Positions 27,452 through 37,001 of a stretch of 64,000 bases of DNA are shown piece after piece. The first letter of the stretch is position 1. Each line of letters opens with the position of its first letter. The notes beneath the pieces are model-generated. The model made no database searches. It was not told where the DNA came from and was given only the letters and a program-made list of their open reading frames with translations. Position numbers and translations under genes: made by a program. The stretch is from Nitrospirillum pindoramense (GTDB taxonomy: Bacteria > Pseudomonadota > Alphaproteobacteria > Azospirillales > Azospirillaceae), in contig NZ_VITR01000004.1 of the NCBI RefSeq assembly GCF_007827955.1, positions 385,099 to 449,098 on the forward strand. Direction: 5' to 3'.

Positions 27452-27997
27452 TCAGATCATCCGCGACAGCGGATCGTTCTTTTTGTCTTTGTCGAACAGA
27501 CGGTGCTTCAGCGCACCCAACACATGGATGGCGATCACGGCCAGCAGGGTGTACGCCAGCACCGCGTGAATGGAACTCAGCCTCTCGGAAAGGGCGTCGT
27601 TCTTCGCCAGAAGCTCAGGAATCTTGAGCCCAAACAACGTGACGCCGTCACTTTCAGAGAAGGTGCTGGATCGGGAATATCCAATCACCGGCACCAGGAT
27701 CATCAGTCCATAAAGCACCACATGGGCGATTTTGGCGGCAACGGCTTCGATCCGCGAAAGGCCGGTGCTAAGCACCGGGGTTGGCATGAACCCCCGCAGT
27801 GACAATTGAAGGATGACCAGGATGATCACTACAAGGCCGAACGACTTGTGAAGGGGATAGAATCCCTCAAATTTTTGGGGAATATTGTCACCTAAGGATA
27901 CCATCTTCCAGCCCAGCCAAATCATTCCCAAGATGATGGCGGCGCGAGCCCAATGAATGATCCGCATGGCCAAGGGATATTTTCTCACTGAACTCAA
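27452..27997 (-). CDS. Cytochrome b561 family protein (TTG start)
   Basis: Diheme four-helix membrane cytochrome of about 181 residues. Helices are visible at IHWARAAIILGMIWLGWK, HKSFGLVVIILVILQLSL, IAHVVLYGLMILVPVIGY and SSIHAVLAYTLLAVIAIHVLG, with the conserved histidines (IIHWARA, LHKSFG, IAHVVLY, IHAVLAY) expected to ligate the hemes. The start is taken as TTG at 27997 because GGAGG lies five bases upstream; the open frame runs 105 codons further upstream only because it overlaps non-homologous sequence. It lies between the TonB receptor and the aldehyde dehydrogenase, and may pass electrons from periplasmic oxidation to quinone. Confidence 0.88.
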   Translation of the reverse strand: MSSVRKYPLAMRIIHWARAAIILGMIWLGWKMVSLGDNIPQKFEGFYPLHKSFGLVVIILVILQLSLRGFMPTPVLSTGLSRIEAVAAKIAHVVLYGLMILVPVIGYSRSSTFSESDGVTLFGLKIPELLAKNDALSERLSSIHAVLAYTLLAVIAIHVLGALKHRLFDKDKKNDPLSRMI

Positions 27998-28076
27998 GGT
28001 ATCCTCCGGAAAATGATGAAAACCGGCATGCGGCCCAGGCCGGCACCCAGCCGTCCCGGGCCACCGCAGCGAACGC

Positions 28077-30392
28077 TCAGAATTCCGTCTCCGCCGTGAT
28101 CCCGATGGTCCGGGGCCGGTTGACGAACACCCGGGCATAATAGGGATTGTTCTGCGAGACGTTCCGATTAATGCCGGTGATCGCCCGCCGATCAAACAGG
28201 TTGTCAACGTAAAGCGACGTTGACCAACTGCCGCCCGCCAGCCCAATGCGCATATCGACCAAGTCATACGCCGGCTTTTGCATATAGCTGGCCGGCACGG
28301 CGCTGTAATCATACTCGGAATCGACGAACCGGTTCGTCAGCAGGGCGCTCAAGATCAGGTCAGCCGTAATGTCCCGGGAGTATTCCAGGGAGGTCGTCGC
28401 CGTCCAACGCGGAACGTCGGGCAATTGCTGGCCAATCGGCGAATTGCCAGGGAGGGCCGCGTCCGTTAACGCCGAGCGCGTCGTCCCCAGCGACTGGTTG
28501 AGTCGGAAGCCGCCGCCAATATTCATACTGGCCTCGATTTCCGCCCCTTCCGAATAGGCCTTGCCCGAGTTGGCGGTGAAGAAATACCCGCACCCCAGCG
28601 TCGTCTGGAGTTGGATACGCTGCCAGTCGATATAATAGAAGGACGAATTCAGCGTCACCCGGCCGTTCAGCAGCTTCGCCTTCTCACCAATCTCATAGTT
28701 CCATACGGCGTCCGGGCCGAAGGTCGACGGCTCCGACTTGATTCCCAATTGCTGATAAGAGGATGAGCAGTCGACGACGCCGCTGGTTGGAATGGGCAGA
28801 TTGGGGCCACCGGGTCGGTATCCCTTGGATGCCGTGGCGTAGAGCAGAAGGTTCTTGTCCGGCGTGTAGGTCAGGGTGAATTTGGGCGTCAGGCCATAGG
28901 CGCCGGCGGCGCCGCTGAACGTCCCCGTCTGGGCGGCCAAACCGTCGGCGTTCTGTTGATATTCGAACCGATAGTGAAAATACCGCAAGCCGACCGTCGC
29001 CTTCCAATCCGGCAGAAACTGATAGTTGACCTCCCCGAAAAGCGCCTGCTGCGTCAGGCTGTCGGGCTCAACGTCGGTGAACGCATTGGCGGTGCCGTAG
29101 ATCGGCACTAGGTCGTTCACCGTGTTGCGTACCAGCAGATGGTCGGAGAAGCGGCTGTAGAAGCCGCCCGCGACCCATTGCAGGCTGGACTCTTCGTTTG
29201 AGGATACGCGCAGTTCCTGATTGAACTGGTGTGAGGAATGCCGTTCGGTCGTGCTGTTGTCCGTGGGCAATCCCGTCGGCCCCATGGGACCGAACGCGAA
29301 ATACTGGCTTTCGGCATCGTCTTCTTTGACGTAGGAACTCACCCGAAGCAAAGACGTGATCGACTGCAACGATATATTGCTCAAATCATACTTGATGCGC
29401 AGGCTGTAGTCGTCGAACGCCTGCAATGAGGATTCCGGCACGTCATAAGGCTGGTAATGCGCCATGGTGCCGGGCGGCATGTCGATGGCCGACAATGCGC
29501 CGGTGGTGAGCCGCTGATGAAATATCGCCGGCTCGATGCTCAGATCCTCGGTGGGCTTGAAAAGCAAGGTCGCGCGGAAGCCGGTTGTCCTATCGTCATT
29601 ATCATTGGAATGGACCTTCGCCACAGGCGCGCTGGCGACGTCGCCGCGCATCGTTCCGTTCGGCAGCGGGAAATCGTTGGTCACGATACGGTCGATGAAA
29701 CCTGAATTATACTTTTCCGTTCCAACCAGGCGTAGCGCCAGCTTGTCACTGACAATCGGGACGTTCAGCATGAAATTCCCGCTGTAATTGACGCCGCCGC
29801 CGTCGGTGCCGGATACACCGGCCTGGACGCGCCCGGAGAAATGTTCGAGATCGGGATCGTTGGTGATCAGACGAATGGTGCCGCCCATTGAACTGGCACC
29901 GTACAAGGTGCCTTGGGGGCCTCGGAGGATTTCCACGCGCGCCAGATCATACAAATCTGGATCGATCATAACCTTCCCGGCCGATGCCAGCTGCGATGTC
30001 GGCGGCGTGACCGGCACGTCATCCAAGTAAAAGCCCACCGTCGGCGATGACCCACCGGAACTGGACAGTCCGCGAATGTTGAACTGCGTCCGCCCCGGGC
30101 CCTCGGACGCCATGGCGATACCTGGAACCTGGGACGCCAGGCGCCCCACGTCAGTGATCCCTTCCTTCGATAACTGGTCGCCACTGACGGCGGTGATGCT
30201 GATCGGCGTCTGTTGAACCGTGGACACACGCTTTTCAGCCGTGATCACGATTTCCGTCAGTTGGTCCCCGTCGGTCGATGGTCCTTGCTGTTGCGCCCAC
30301 GCCCCGCCAGGCAACCCAGCCAGGATGACCGGCAGCATGATGGGAAGGAGTCGTGACGGCTTGCCCGAGCCGCCCTTGCTGGATAATTCCAT
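28077..30392 (-). CDS. TonB-dependent receptor (FyuA/sphingomonad type, no STN)
   Basis: Outer-membrane receptor of about 771 residues. The signal peptide ends GGAWA; the mature protein begins QQQGPSTDGDQLTEIVITAEKR, a TonB-box-like start. The plug contains VPGIAMASEGPGRTQFNIRG and VEILRGPQGTLYGASSMGGTIR, the barrel ends in TAETEF. The ATG at 30392 is used because AGAGGG precedes it, while the upstream ATG at 30419 has no ribosome-binding site. It resembles receptors that accompany catabolic clusters in alphaproteobacteria. It heads the last part of the minus-strand operon, 232 bases after the TPP-enzyme gene, and may import the cluster's substrate. Confidence 0.92.
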   Translation of the reverse strand: MELSSKGGSGKPSRLLPIMLPVILAGLPGGAWAQQQGPSTDGDQLTEIVITAEKRVSTVQQTPISITAVSGDQLSKEGITDVGRLASQVPGIAMASEGPGRTQFNIRGLSSSGGSSPTVGFYLDDVPVTPPTSQLASAGKVMIDPDLYDLARVEILRGPQGTLYGASSMGGTIRLITNDPDLEHFSGRVQAGVSGTDGGGVNYSGNFMLNVPIVSDKLALRLVGTEKYNSGFIDRIVTNDFPLPNGTMRGDVASAPVAKVHSNDNDDRTTGFRATLLFKPTEDLSIEPAIFHQRLTTGALSAIDMPPGTMAHYQPYDVPESSLQAFDDYSLRIKYDLSNISLQSITSLLRVSSYVKEDDAESQYFAFGPMGPTGLPTDNSTTERHSSHQFNQELRVSSNEESSLQWVAGGFYSRFSDHLLVRNTVNDLVPIYGTANAFTDVEPDSLTQQALFGEVNYQFLPDWKATVGLRYFHYRFEYQQNADGLAAQTGTFSGAAGAYGLTPKFTLTYTPDKNLLLYATASKGYRPGGPNLPIPTSGVVDCSSSYQQLGIKSEPSTFGPDAVWNYEIGEKAKLLNGRVTLNSSFYYIDWQRIQLQTTLGCGYFFTANSGKAYSEGAEIEASMNIGGGFRLNQSLGTTRSALTDAALPGNSPIGQQLPDVPRWTATTSLEYSRDITADLILSALLTNRFVDSEYDYSAVPASYMQKPAYDLVDMRIGLAGGSWSTSLYVDNLFDRRAITGINRNVSQNNPYYARVFVNRPRTIGITAETEF

Positions 30393-30624
30393 AAGACAAC
30401 CCTCTCTGTTCACGGCCATCGAGTTTTTTCGACGGCATGTTATTTTCGTCTGGATTGCGTCGTTTTATTTTTCTTATAGGGGACCCTTGATTGGACCCAC
30501 ATCGCCTGGTGGCGGGCGAGAAGACATAACCGGACGTTTTTTTACTTGAAACTGAGACTCTGCTCTCCTCCATCTCCCGGCATCAGGCGGAGTCATTCAT
30601 AGGTTCGGCAATTGGCCGCGAAGG

Positions 30625-32196
30625 TCAGGGCAGATCGACCTGGATCAGGAAGGGCCCCTCCTCATCAAAGCCCTGCTCCAACGCCTGCTGAAGGTCGCGG
30701 CGGCTGGCCACACGGATGGCGGGAACGCCATATCCCTGCGCCAACGCCGTCCAATCCACGCGGGGATTGTCCAGCCGGGTCAAGCGGCCCGTCACATCGC
30801 CATCGATGGAGGCGTCCGCCCGCTTCAACTCGGTCTGCAATATTCCATACCGGTGATTGGCCGCGATGATAACGGTGACCGGCAGCTTCTCGCGGGCGAT
30901 CGTCCAGAGAGACTGCACGGTGTATTGAGCGCTGCCATCAGATTGCAGCGACACGACGCGCGCACCCGGCGCCGCCAGGGCAGCCCCGGTGGCACAGGGC
31001 AAGCCCTGGCCGATCGCGCCACCCGTATTCGTCATCACGCGGTGCTTGCGGGCACGGTAGGCGCGTTGCAGGAAGGGGCCACCGAGGGTGGAGCCCTCCA
31101 GGGAAATGATCGCCCCCTCCGGTAGACGGTCGATGAGGTCATCGACGACATCGACCGGGGAAAGAGGCCCGGCGCCGCCCGTGTCGGATGGCACCACGGG
31201 CGTGGCAGCGGTTTCCGCAGCCAGCGCCGGCACCTCCATCCGGGCCGCAAGGGTTTCCAACGCCGCGACGCTATCCTGGTCGGGCCGCGACAGTTCGATG
31301 ACGCGATCCGACGGAACCAGGGCGCTGGGTTGCCCTTCGTATCCGAAGTAGCTCACCGGCGCCTTCGCCCCGACCAGCACCACCGTGGCATCGCCCAATT
31401 GCTTCAGGACGTCCTGCGGGAAGTAGGCCAAGCGTTCGAGACGCGGAAGATCGCCGCCCAGACTTACGATCGCCGGATAGGATTCCATAAGCAGCCGCGC
31501 CGACAGGGCACTGGCGACGCGCGCTGCCGCGCGCTGCCCCCGCTCGGTCAGCGCATCGGCGCCAAGCAGCAGGATAAGAGGCCGCTTGCGCGACAGCGCC
31601 GCCGCGACGGCGGCGATATCGCCATCCGGGACAGCGTCCTTCCCCGGCGCCTGCGCCGGCAGGGCCGGCGCGGCGTCCGCCACCTTGGCATCCATCACAT
31701 CTGTCGGGGCGATCACGGTGACCACCGCGCCATTCGGCCCCGACGCGATGTCGAACGCCTCCTGCAACTGGGCCAGCAGGCTGGCCCCGTCCCGCAGATG
31801 GATGACGGCCTTCGACACCGGCTTGGCGAAGGAGTCGATGTCGGACGTCAGCGGCGCATCGAACGGCAGATGCCAGGTGGCATGGTCGCCCACGATGTTC
31901 ACCACCGGCGACCGGGCGCGGCGAGCGTTATGCAAATTGGCGAGGCCATTCGCCAAACCCGGGCCAAGGTGCAGCAGCGTCAGCGCCGGCTTGCCGGACA
32001 CGCGGGCATAGCCATCGGCCGCGCCCGTGCACACCCCCTCGAACAACCCCAGGACGGGCCTGATGCCGGGCACGTCGTCAAGGGCGCTGACCAAGGTCAG
32101 TTCCGTCGTTCCCGGATTGGCGAAGCAGATGTCTATCCCCCGCGCCCGGGCCGCCTGCAACAGACGATGGGCCCCGTTCCAAGTGGTGGTCGTCAT
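30625..32196 (-). CDS. Thiamine-diphosphate enzyme, acetolactate-synthase large-subunit-like
   Basis: TPP-dependent enzyme of 523 residues with the Pyr domain (FANPGTTELTL; cofactor-activating E53 in LFEGVCTGAADGYAR), a central domain, and the PP domain with a GDG-like motif SDGSAQY and downstream NHRYGIL for diphosphate and magnesium binding. It falls in the acetolactate synthase/benzoylformate decarboxylase group. No regulatory small subunit is nearby, so decarboxylation or carboligation of a 2-oxo acid in the catabolic pathway is more likely than branched-chain amino acid synthesis. The start overlaps the aminotransferase stop (ATGA), giving coupled translation. Confidence 0.88.
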   Translation of the reverse strand: MTTTTWNGAHRLLQAARARGIDICFANPGTTELTLVSALDDVPGIRPVLGLFEGVCTGAADGYARVSGKPALTLLHLGPGLANGLANLHNARRARSPVVNIVGDHATWHLPFDAPLTSDIDSFAKPVSKAVIHLRDGASLLAQLQEAFDIASGPNGAVVTVIAPTDVMDAKVADAAPALPAQAPGKDAVPDGDIAAVAAALSRKRPLILLLGADALTERGQRAAARVASALSARLLMESYPAIVSLGGDLPRLERLAYFPQDVLKQLGDATVVLVGAKAPVSYFGYEGQPSALVPSDRVIELSRPDQDSVAALETLAARMEVPALAAETAATPVVPSDTGGAGPLSPVDVVDDLIDRLPEGAIISLEGSTLGGPFLQRAYRARKHRVMTNTGGAIGQGLPCATGAALAAPGARVVSLQSDGSAQYTVQSLWTIAREKLPVTVIIAANHRYGILQTELKRADASIDGDVTGRLTRLDNPRVDWTALAQGYGVPAIRVASRRDLQQALEQGFDEEGPFLIQVDLP

Positions 32197-33566
32197 GAAA
32201 CCTCCTTGGCGACGGCGTCCAGCCCCGCCTTGAAGAGGGTGATGATCTCATCGAGATCCGCCTTGGTCGCCACCAGCGGCGGCGCGAACACCATGGTGTC
32301 GCCGAGGGCCCGGGAGATCAGGCCGCGACCGAAGAGATCCTTCAGCAGCTTCCGTCCTACCCGCAGTTCCGGAGCGAAGGGCGTCTTCGCCGCCCGGTCA
32401 CGCACCAATTCGATGCCCATCATGAACCCGAGGCCGCGGACTTCGCCAACCAGCGGATGATCCCCGATGGCTTCGCGCATGGCCGTATGGAAATAGGGGC
32501 CCAACCGCGCCACGTTCTCCACCACCCCCTCCTGGTCGATGGCCTTGAGGGTGGCCAATGCCGCCGCCGCGGCGACCGGATGGGCCGAATAGGTGTAGCC
32601 ATGGCCGAACAGGCCGGCCTTCTCGGACCCCGCCTCGATCACGTCCCAGACCTTCGACGACACGAAGCAGACGGACATGGGAAAGTAGCCGCTGGTCACG
32701 CCCTTCGCCGCCGTGATGAGGTCCGGTTCCAGGCCGAAGCGCTGGCTGCCCCAATACGTCCCCAGACGGCCGAAGCCCGACACCACCTCGTCCAGCACCA
32801 GCAGGATGTCGTGCTTGCGCAGGATGGGGACGATCTCCTCGAAGTATCCCTCGGGGGGAGGAATGAGACCACCCGCGCCCATGACGGGTTCGGCGAAGAA
32901 GGCCGCAATGGTCTCCGCCCCCTCACGCGCGATCAGCGCCTCAAGCTCCGCGGCGAGTTGACGCGAGAACTCCCGCTCCGAGACACCCTCCGGCGCCTTG
33001 CGATAGTGATGGGGATTGGAAATGTGAAGGATGGGGCCCTGGGGAAGGTCGAACAGCCCGTGCATGCCCGGCAAGCCGGTCAGGCTGGCGGTGGCTACGC
33101 CCGACCCGTGATAGCTGTTCCAGCGCGCGATGACTTTCTTCTTCTTCGGCAAGCCGCGCAGATTGTTGTAATACCAAATCAGTTTCAGCTGCGTCTCGTT
33201 CGCGTCGCTGCCCGACGCCCCGAAGAAGACGCGGGCCATGGGAACCGGCGCCCGCCGCAACAGGGCTTCGGCGCATTCGATCGCCACGTCCGTCGACAGC
33301 CCGTTGAAGGTATGGAAGAAAGACAGCTTGGTGCTTTGCGCGGCGATGGCGCCGCTGATGTCTTCCCGTCCGTAGCCCAGGTTGACGCACCAGAGTCCGG
33401 CCATGCCGTCGAGATAGCTGCGCCCCTCGATGTCCTTCAGGCGCACCCCCTTCCCTTCCGCCATGACCAGGGGCCCGTCGCGCATCAGGTCGGCCACCGA
33501 AGTGAAGGGATGGAAAAGAGAGGCGCGATCGATTTGGCCGGCGCGTTGGATGTCGAACGTCATCAT
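32193..33566 (-). CDS. Class III PLP-dependent aminotransferase
   Basis: Transfers an amino group from an omega-amino acid or amine to a 2-oxo acid; 457 residues. Signatures are GLWCVNLGYG near the N-terminus, SGSDANETQLK (phosphate-binding region), the pyridine-N-binding D259 in LLVLDEVVSGFGR and the Schiff-base K288 in AAKGVTSGYFPMS. The wording is close to omega-amino acid:pyruvate and putrescine transaminases. GACAGGAAACA precedes the ATG. It is coupled to the TPP enzyme downstream and lies 9 bases after the alpha/beta hydrolase, within the catabolic operon. Its semialdehyde product could be oxidised by the operon's aldehyde dehydrogenases. Confidence 0.93.
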   Translation of the reverse strand: MMTFDIQRAGQIDRASLFHPFTSVADLMRDGPLVMAEGKGVRLKDIEGRSYLDGMAGLWCVNLGYGREDISGAIAAQSTKLSFFHTFNGLSTDVAIECAEALLRRAPVPMARVFFGASGSDANETQLKLIWYYNNLRGLPKKKKVIARWNSYHGSGVATASLTGLPGMHGLFDLPQGPILHISNPHHYRKAPEGVSEREFSRQLAAELEALIAREGAETIAAFFAEPVMGAGGLIPPPEGYFEEIVPILRKHDILLVLDEVVSGFGRLGTYWGSQRFGLEPDLITAAKGVTSGYFPMSVCFVSSKVWDVIEAGSEKAGLFGHGYTYSAHPVAAAAALATLKAIDQEGVVENVARLGPYFHTAMREAIGDHPLVGEVRGLGFMMGIELVRDRAAKTPFAPELRVGRKLLKDLFGRGLISRALGDTMVFAPPLVATKADLDEIITLFKAGLDAVAKEVS

Positions 33567-33575
33567 TGTTTCCTG

Positions 33576-34496
33576 TCAGCTTGAACCGAGCGGATGTCCG
33601 GCCAGGAACCGGCCGACATGCTGGGCGTAAGGGATCGGGGCGTCGTCGTGCACGTAGTGGCTGGCGCCGGCGACCGTGACCGAAGAAATGTTGGAATTGC
33701 GCCGGGCCATCTCGCGAACGGTATCGGCGGCGCAAAAGTCGGAACGCTCCCCCCGGATGACCAGGGTTGGAACACGCAGCGCCTCCACGGCCGGCCATAG
33801 ATCAACAACCCGCCGCGGATCAGGGGCGATCCGCGTCTGGCTGATGCCCTCCGCGTCATAGCGCCAGGTGATGCAGCCTTTAGCGTCTTCTCTCAGGCTC
33901 TCGGCCATGCGCTGCTCGATGGCCTCACCGCTGAGCATGGGCCGGCTCTTATGCCAATAGGCCCGCGCCTCCCCCCAGGTGGTGAACTCCCGGGGCAGCG
34001 ACGCCATCTCCGCGACGATGCGCTGGGCACCCGCCCCGCGCGCCGAAGAACCCGGGGCGATATCCTCGATGATCAGCGCCGCCAAGCGCGAGGGATGCTT
34101 GGCGGCATAGACGTACGAGGTCGTGCCGCCCATGGAATGGCCGATCAGGTGGAACCGCGTCAGCCCAAGACCGTCGACGAAGCCCTCAAGGTCGGCCAGG
34201 TAACTGTCCGTGTAATAGTTGCGGCCCGGGTCCCAATCGCTGTCGCCGCGACCACGCTGATCAAGGGCGATGAGCCGGTGGGACGGGGCAAGCGTTCGCG
34301 CCAAGGTTCGCCACGTGCTTGAATATCCACGGAGGCCATGGAGAAGCACGACCGGCGGCGCGTCCGGCGGACCCCACTCACGAAACGCCAGCCGCAAGCC
34401 ATTGATTTCCCGGGCGCCCAGACGCTCATCGGGAAGCAACTCCTCCGCGACGGGGCGGCCGTCATCCAGGGCCGGGGGGGTGGGGTCCGTCATCAC
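33576..34496 (-). CDS. Alpha/beta-fold hydrolase
   Basis: Serine hydrolase of 306 residues with nucleophile S121 in LIGHSMGGTTS, oxyanion region VLLHGLRGYS, a likely acid in GERSDFCAADTV and catalytic histidine in AGASHYVHDD. The fold is that of soluble C-C or ester hydrolases of the MhpC/BphD and epoxide-hydrolase group; the hydratase-type enzyme elsewhere in the operon makes a meta-cleavage C-C hydrolase plausible but unproven. The first codons are GTG then ATG (34496/34493); either may start translation. It follows the DUF1185 gene by 9 bases. Confidence 0.87.
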   Translation of the reverse strand: MMTDPTPPALDDGRPVAEELLPDERLGAREINGLRLAFREWGPPDAPPVVLLHGLRGYSSTWRTLARTLAPSHRLIALDQRGRGDSDWDPGRNYYTDSYLADLEGFVDGLGLTRFHLIGHSMGGTTSYVYAAKHPSRLAALIIEDIAPGSSARGAGAQRIVAEMASLPREFTTWGEARAYWHKSRPMLSGEAIEQRMAESLREDAKGCITWRYDAEGISQTRIAPDPRRVVDLWPAVEALRVPTLVIRGERSDFCAADTVREMARRNSNISSVTVAGASHYVHDDAPIPYAQHVGRFLAGHPLGSS

Positions 34497-34505
34497 CGCC
34501 CGCCC

Positions 34506-35114
34506 TCAGCGTAGCCCGTCTTCGCCGATGATCTCATCCACGGGAATGCCGCCCAGACGGGCATGCAGCCGCCCGCGCGTCGCCACCGCCATGGCGATGA
34601 CGACCTCATCCGGGCCGGGGGAGTCGGTGAAGGTCACGGAAATAGTGTCGTAGTGGGAACGGACGTAGAGGGCGTCCTTGTGGGCCAGGGGAATGTCGAT
34701 TTCCGTTCCCGGCCCGCCCCGCTTGCCGGTGGACGGGACCCAGGCCTTGCCGCCGCCGACAGCCTCGCGGATGGGTTCGGCGAAGGCCGTGGTCAGGAAG
34801 GCGTTGCCATGCTCGTACTCGCCGTTGACGCCCACGAGGGCGGCCTTGCCGTAGCTCTGCACCGGGCGGCCGCCAAGACGGGCGGTCAGGCGGCGCGCGA
34901 ACTCGATGCCGAGATGTTCGGACGCGGCGATGACCTCGTCAAACGAGGCGACGAAGCGCCCGGCGTTGGGATTGGCGATGGCGGCCGCCACCACCAGTTT
35001 CACGACCGGTTCGCCATCGGCCAGCGGCCCGGTCTCAATGGCAAGGGTCTCCTCCTGGAACTCATACCACTTGCGGATATGCAGGCCGTGGAAGTTGGCG
35101 GGGCGGCTGGACAT
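34506..35114 (-). CDS. DUF1185 'amino acid synthesis' family protein
   Basis: Protein of 202 residues matching the AA_synth/DUF1185 family by length and wording (IRKWYEFQEETLAIETG, GKAALVGVNGEYEHGNAFLT, DIPLAHKDALYVRSHYDTI). The biochemical function of the family is not established; members are common in catabolic clusters for aromatic or heterocyclic compounds. GGGAG lies five bases before the ATG. A 114-base gap with an inverted repeat precedes it, so a separate promoter may drive this gene and the hydrolase, aminotransferase and TPP genes after it. Confidence 0.82.
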   Translation of the reverse strand: MSSRPANFHGLHIRKWYEFQEETLAIETGPLADGEPVVKLVVAAAIANPNAGRFVASFDEVIAASEHLGIEFARRLTARLGGRPVQSYGKAALVGVNGEYEHGNAFLTTAFAEPIREAVGGGKAWVPSTGKRGGPGTEIDIPLAHKDALYVRSHYDTISVTFTDSPGPDEVVIAMAVATRGRLHARLGGIPVDEIIGEDGLR

Positions 35115-35189
35115 GGGAACTCCCGTTCAGTGGGTTGTCAGTTTCTTGAAGGAACTTTTTCACAACAATATGGCTATATCAAGTTAATA

Positions 35190-35205
35190 GTTCCTTTTTC
35201 GGAAC
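35190..35205. promoter_or_regulatory. GTTCC-N6-GGAAC inverted repeat before the DUF1185 gene
   Basis: In the AT-rich 114-base gap between the SDR stop and the DUF1185 start, GTTCC (35190-35194) and GGAAC (35201-35205) form an inverted repeat. Read on the minus strand it begins TGATTGTTCC, a 10-mer that recurs in the MFS/flavin-reductase promoter region (44631-44640). A LysR-type operator is a reasonable guess. Confidence 0.4.
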
Positions 35206-35228
35206 AATCACTCTGGATGCGGGCGGCA

Positions 35229-36032
35229 TCAGAGGAACACCGCCCGGGATAGCCCCCCGTCCACCGCGATGGACTCGCCCGTAAGGCCGCTGGCAAGCGA
35301 GGACGCCAGGAACACAATGGCGTTCGCCACCTCATCGGCTTCCAGCATCCGCCGGATCGCCGCCGGGTCCGCTGCTTCACGCTTGACGATGGCATCGACG
35401 CTGGTGCCTTCCGCCCGTGCCATGTCGGCAAACCAGGCCTCGATGTGCTCGGTCCGCGTCACACCGGGATGGACGATGTTGACCGTGATGCCATCCACAC
35501 CCAGTTGATCGGACAAGGTCTTGGTCAGGTGGACCAAGGCCGCGTTGCGCATGCCGCTGAGGGCTTCGGTGGAACGCGCGGTAAGGCCGCCGACATTCAC
35601 GATGCGGCCCCAGCCGGCCTTGCGCATATGGGGAACGCAGGCCTTGCACATTCTGAAATAGCCGACCAGCTTGGTGTTCAGGTCCGCGATCAGGCCGTCT
35701 TCGTCCGCCTTCTCAATCTCGTTGCGGACCAGCCCACCGGGCGCCGCCGCGCAATTGACCAGGATGTGGACGCCGCCGAACCTCCGGGCCGTTTCCGACA
35801 CCAGATTCTCGACCGACGTCCGCTGGGTCGTGTCCACCGGAACGGCGACGACCTCCCCCCCGGTTTCAAGGCGCAGCGCCTCGGCCGCGGCTTCCAGGGC
35901 TTCGCGCGTGCGGGCGGCGATGACCACCTTCGCGCCTTGCCGGGCCAACTGCCGCGCAGTCTCCTTGCCGATACCGACGCTTCCCCCGGTTACGATCGCC
36001 ACCTTGCCGGCAAGGCCGTAATCCACACTCAT
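35229..36032 (-). CDS. SDR-fold protein lacking the YxxxK catalytic pair (paralogue 1)
   Basis: Short-chain dehydrogenase/reductase fold of 267 residues. The cofactor motif TGGSVGIG and the NAG-equivalent VNCAA are present, so NAD(P) binding is likely. Where the catalytic YxxxK should be, the sequence reads LSGMRNAALVHLTK, so both Tyr and Lys are replaced. A paralogue at 42494-43288 has the same SGMRN. The ATG at 36032 is chosen for its AAGGAGG site. The stop of the hydratase-type gene lies 13 bases upstream. It may be an unusual dehydrogenase, or an isomerase- or lyase-like SDR; classical chemistry is doubtful. Confidence 0.88.
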   Translation of the reverse strand: MSVDYGLAGKVAIVTGGSVGIGKETARQLARQGAKVVIAARTREALEAAAEALRLETGGEVVAVPVDTTQRTSVENLVSETARRFGGVHILVNCAAAPGGLVRNEIEKADEDGLIADLNTKLVGYFRMCKACVPHMRKAGWGRIVNVGGLTARSTEALSGMRNAALVHLTKTLSDQLGVDGITVNIVHPGVTRTEHIEAWFADMARAEGTSVDAIVKREAADPAAIRRMLEADEVANAIVFLASSLASGLTGESIAVDGGLSRAVFL

Positions 36033-36045
36033 CCCCTGTCCTCCT

Positions 36046-36834
36046 TCACCTGGATGCCTGAACAAACCTCATCGACACGCTCCCGAGGGAGCCGAAGGTC
36101 GCGGTCACCTCTTCATCAGGCCCGAGCACTGTCATCCCGGTGCAACTGCCGCTGGCGACAAGCTGGCCTGATCGTATCCCCTTCCCCCTCGCCGCCAGCC
36201 AATTGGCCAGCCAGGTCACCGCCTCCAGCGGGTGGCCAAGGACTTTCGCGGTAGAGCCGCGCACATCGGGCTGCGCCTTTCTCATCAGCGTGACCGAAAG
36301 CCCCCGCAGCGCCTCTTCCGACCAATCACGCAAAGGCTCTCCCACGACCAGAAGATCGGCATTGCCGTTATCCGCCACGATACGCGGAAGGGTGTCGTCA
36401 TCGCCCATGAACCGCGTGTCGCATACCTCGATGCCCGCGAAGGCGCAGCCGACGCCGCGCATGATATCGGCTTTCGAGAATGGCGCCGCCTCGGGCCGGA
36501 GATCCTCGTCGATGCGGAAGATAACCTCCGCCTCGACGATGCGCAGATGGGTGCTCACCTCTATCCGCGCCGGGGAGAACCGGATGTCCTGCCGCGTCAG
36601 CCGCCCTGCGATCGGCTCTGTCGCGCCCAGCCCTTCCTGCGCCGCCGTGCTGGTGAGGCCTATCTTGTATGCCGCCACCTCGGCGCCCCGGAGCGCTGTG
36701 GTCGCCGCCTGCACGTCATAGGCCTCCACCAAATTCGCCGGCATGTAAGCCGCCGTAGCGGGATCGATGGGCCGCCCCGCGCGGCGGGCCGCCAGCAGTT
36801 CCGTGGCGAGTTCGATGAGTGGGGACGGAACCAT
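36046..36834 (-). CDS. 2-oxopent-4-enoate hydratase / oxalocrotonate decarboxylase family enzyme
   Basis: Protein of 262 residues of the fumarylacetoacetate-hydrolase-related MhpD/DmpE/DmpH family, acting late in meta-cleavage pathways. Visible motifs are AYKIGLTSTAAQEGLG, EAEVIFRIDEDL (metal-binding glutamates), ALEGIEV-like CAFAGIEVCDTRF and LVASGSCTG near the C-terminus. The start at 36834 (MVPSPLIELATELLAAR) is supported by AAGGTGATCTC just upstream; the frame is open for 43 more codons without homology. It is the first gene of the minus-strand catabolic operon, divergent from an aldehyde dehydrogenase. Hydratase and decarboxylase cannot be told apart here. Confidence 0.9.
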   Translation of the reverse strand: MVPSPLIELATELLAARRAGRPIDPATAAYMPANLVEAYDVQAATTALRGAEVAAYKIGLTSTAAQEGLGATEPIAGRLTRQDIRFSPARIEVSTHLRIVEAEVIFRIDEDLRPEAAPFSKADIMRGVGCAFAGIEVCDTRFMGDDDTLPRIVADNGNADLLVVGEPLRDWSEEALRGLSVTLMRKAQPDVRGSTAKVLGHPLEAVTWLANWLAARGKGIRSGQLVASGSCTGMTVLGPDEEVTATFGSLGSVSMRFVQASR

Positions 36835-37001
36835 GAGATCACCTTGCCTGGGCTGCATGTCTGGTTCTATGCCCGAATTGTCCCGATTACGCAACAGTTC
36901 ATCGATATGGCGCTTATTGTTTATTTTTATGGACCATGCTATCAACGCTCCATCACAAGACATTCAGGGCATCGCCCAACGTCGGGACCGGGAGCGAATA
37001 C
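36835..37001. promoter_or_regulatory. Divergent promoter region between hydratase-type and aldehyde dehydrogenase genes
   Basis: A 167-base spacer with a pronounced AT-rich core (about 36908-36945, including TTATTGTTTATTTTTATGG) separates the first genes of two opposed transcripts, so both promoters should be here. GGGAG before 37002 is the ribosome-binding site of the plus-strand gene. Confidence 0.5.
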